From Verrucomicrobiota bacterium (GTDB lineage Bacteria > Verrucomicrobiota > Verrucomicrobiia > Limisphaerales > UBA1319): 64,000 bases of DNA. Position numbers and translations under genes: made by a program. Shown piece after piece: positions 63,135 through 64,000 of this stretch. How positions within the stretch are numbered: position 1 is the stretch's first letter; each line of letters begins with the position of its first letter. The stretch is taken from NCBI GenBank assembly GCA_022711435.1, contig JAKLFB010000033.1, forward strand, positions 1 through 64,000, written 5' to 3'. Under the pieces are notes generated by a model. The model had not been told where the DNA came from. It made no database searches and saw only the letters and a list, made by a program, of their open reading frames with translations.

Positions 63135-64000
63135 AGCTTGATCCTATGGATTGTTCACAGCGATGGGCTGGCGCCGATGGTTGCCGGGAGGTGGCCGACA
63201 TCGGCCGCCAGGTGCTCGATGGCCAGCCGCTGACCCGCCATCAGGCCAGCCGGCTGTTCGCCCTGGAGGACCCCGAGGCGATCGCCGAGGCCATGGTGTG
63301 GGGGCAGCGCGTCGCGCGCCTTCGCCACGGCCGCCGGATCCATCTCTGCTCGATCGTCAACGCCAAGGCGGGCGGCTGCCCCGAAGACTGCCGCTTCTGC
63401 GCCCAGTCGGCTTTCCACGACACCGCGGCGCCGCGGCATGGATTCATCGACTCGGCCGAAGTGCGTCAGGCGGCGCAGGAGGCTGCCGCCAACCGCGTGA
63501 ACGCCCTGAGCCTCGTGGCGGCCTGGCCCGAGCTGCGCGAGGGCCCCGTTCTCGACGAGGTCTGCGCCCGGGTTGCCGAGCTCGCCGCCCAGCGCCCCGT
63601 GCGCCCCGATGCCTCGCTGGGCATGATCCGCCAGCCCCGGGTCGCGGCCCGGCTGCGCGAGGCGGGCCTGGCCTGCTACCACCACAACCTCGAGACGTCG
63701 CGCGGCTATTTCCCTCGAATCTGCACCACGCACACGTTCGACGACCGGCTTCGGACGCTGAGGCACGCGCGCGAGGCCGGCCTGCGGATCTGCTCGGGCG
63801 GGATCATCGGCATGGGCGAGAGCCGGGCGGACCGCTGCGATCTGGCCTGGGCGCTGCGGGAGCTCGGGCTCGACCTGGTGCCGCTCAACTTCCTCAATCC
63901 GATCCCGGGGACGCCGATGGCGGGTCTGCCGCCCCTTCCGCCGCTCGAGATCCTGCTCACCATCGCTGCGTTCCGCCTCGTGCTCCCGGACCCGCAACTG
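63131..64000 (+). CDS. bioB: Biotin synthase-like radical SAM protein, 3' end outside the window
   Basis: At least 290 codons, open at 64000. Start GTG 63131 overlaps the larE stop (GTGA); ATG 63146 is in frame too. Numbered from the GTG, the radical-SAM ligands are Cys83, Cys87 and Cys90 (CPEDCRFC). HHNLETSR, RICTTHTFDDR, GLRICSGGIIGMGE and NFLNPIPGTPM are typical BioB. Against E. coli BioB, the auxiliary-cluster Cys97 and Cys128 positions correspond to Ser127 and Asp160; only the Cys188 equivalent (Cys221) remains, with an extra Cys198 in ICTTHT. This pattern fits the anaerobic (Type II) BioB branch, which uses another auxiliary cluster. Predicted reaction: sulfur insertion into dethiobiotin. 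Confidence 0.85.
   Translation, partial: MKLDPMDCSQRWAGADGCREVADIGRQVLDGQPLTRHQASRLFALEDPEAIAEAMVWGQRVARLRHGRRIHLCSIVNAKAGGCPEDCRFCAQSAFHDTAAPRHGFIDSAEVRQAAQEAAANRVNALSLVAAWPELREGPVLDEVCARVAELAAQRPVRPDASLGMIRQPRVAARLREAGLACYHHNLETSRGYFPRICTTHTFDDRLRTLRHAREAGLRICSGGIIGMGESRADRCDLAWALRELGLDLVPLNFLNPIPGTPMAGLPPLPPLEILLTIAAFRLVLPDPQL

Overview
The window looks like a high-GC chromosome segment from a Verrucomicrobiota bacterium, probably Limisphaerales/Pedosphaerales-like. The evidence is a combination of hallmarks: a PEP-CTERM protein; an H-X9-DG prepilin-like protein; a TPR protein with an O-mannosyltransferase-like membrane half; and many large secreted proteins acting on carbohydrates (GH172/DUF2961, FAD_oxidored fused to a discoidin-like domain, DUF4832, ThuA, LamG-like, GH5-like, PQQ propeller). 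The assignment is by gene content only. No rRNA, tRNA or CRISPR array was seen.

Layout. 1-4038 is an accessory patch of lower GC. It starts with a well-formed integron attC site (20-112). Next come a decayed S8 protease gene, with its ATG changed to ATA and two one-base insertions, and a coupled PEP-CTERM gene. A possible truncated second attC, two truncated minus-strand genes and a 153-bp inverted-repeat element follow; the element now encodes the C-terminus of the next gene. 3912-8879 holds two secreted carbohydrate-related enzymes. 8994-17200 is a complete phosphate (Pho) regulon: pstS-pstC-pstA followed by three consecutive, divergent PstB-like ATPases, read divergently from phoU-phoB-phoR. 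17259-36124 is a block of large secreted hydrolases and binding proteins, with a decayed RAYT-like transposase region near 24.9-25.3 kb.

36215-64000 is mostly housekeeping: a SpoU methyltransferase, E2 and E3 of a 2-oxoacid dehydrogenase, ThuA and sugar isomerase-like genes, and a 302-bp element with 30-bp perfect terminal inverted repeats. Then come a dicarboxylate symporter, a glycan assembly cluster (WecA-like, GT4, TPR/membrane protein), an RlmD-like methyltransferase, tsf and rpsB, and an unassigned mutarotase-like gene with a hydrolase. The window ends with a two-component system, clpP-clpX, an aminotransferase, a nitroreductase, the prepilin, and larE coupled to a partial bioB.

The observations most worth following are: (1) three tandem PstB paralogues whose degenerate motifs are complementary, which suggests an asymmetric NBD heterodimer in a phosphate importer; (2) a translationally coupled larE-bioB pair in which BioB lacks two of the three classical auxiliary-cluster cysteines while LarE has a three-cysteine pattern, suggesting a dedicated sulfur-transfer partnership; (3) integron attC signatures around an unusually large decayed cassette; and (4) two different small inverted-repeat elements that shape gene ends.
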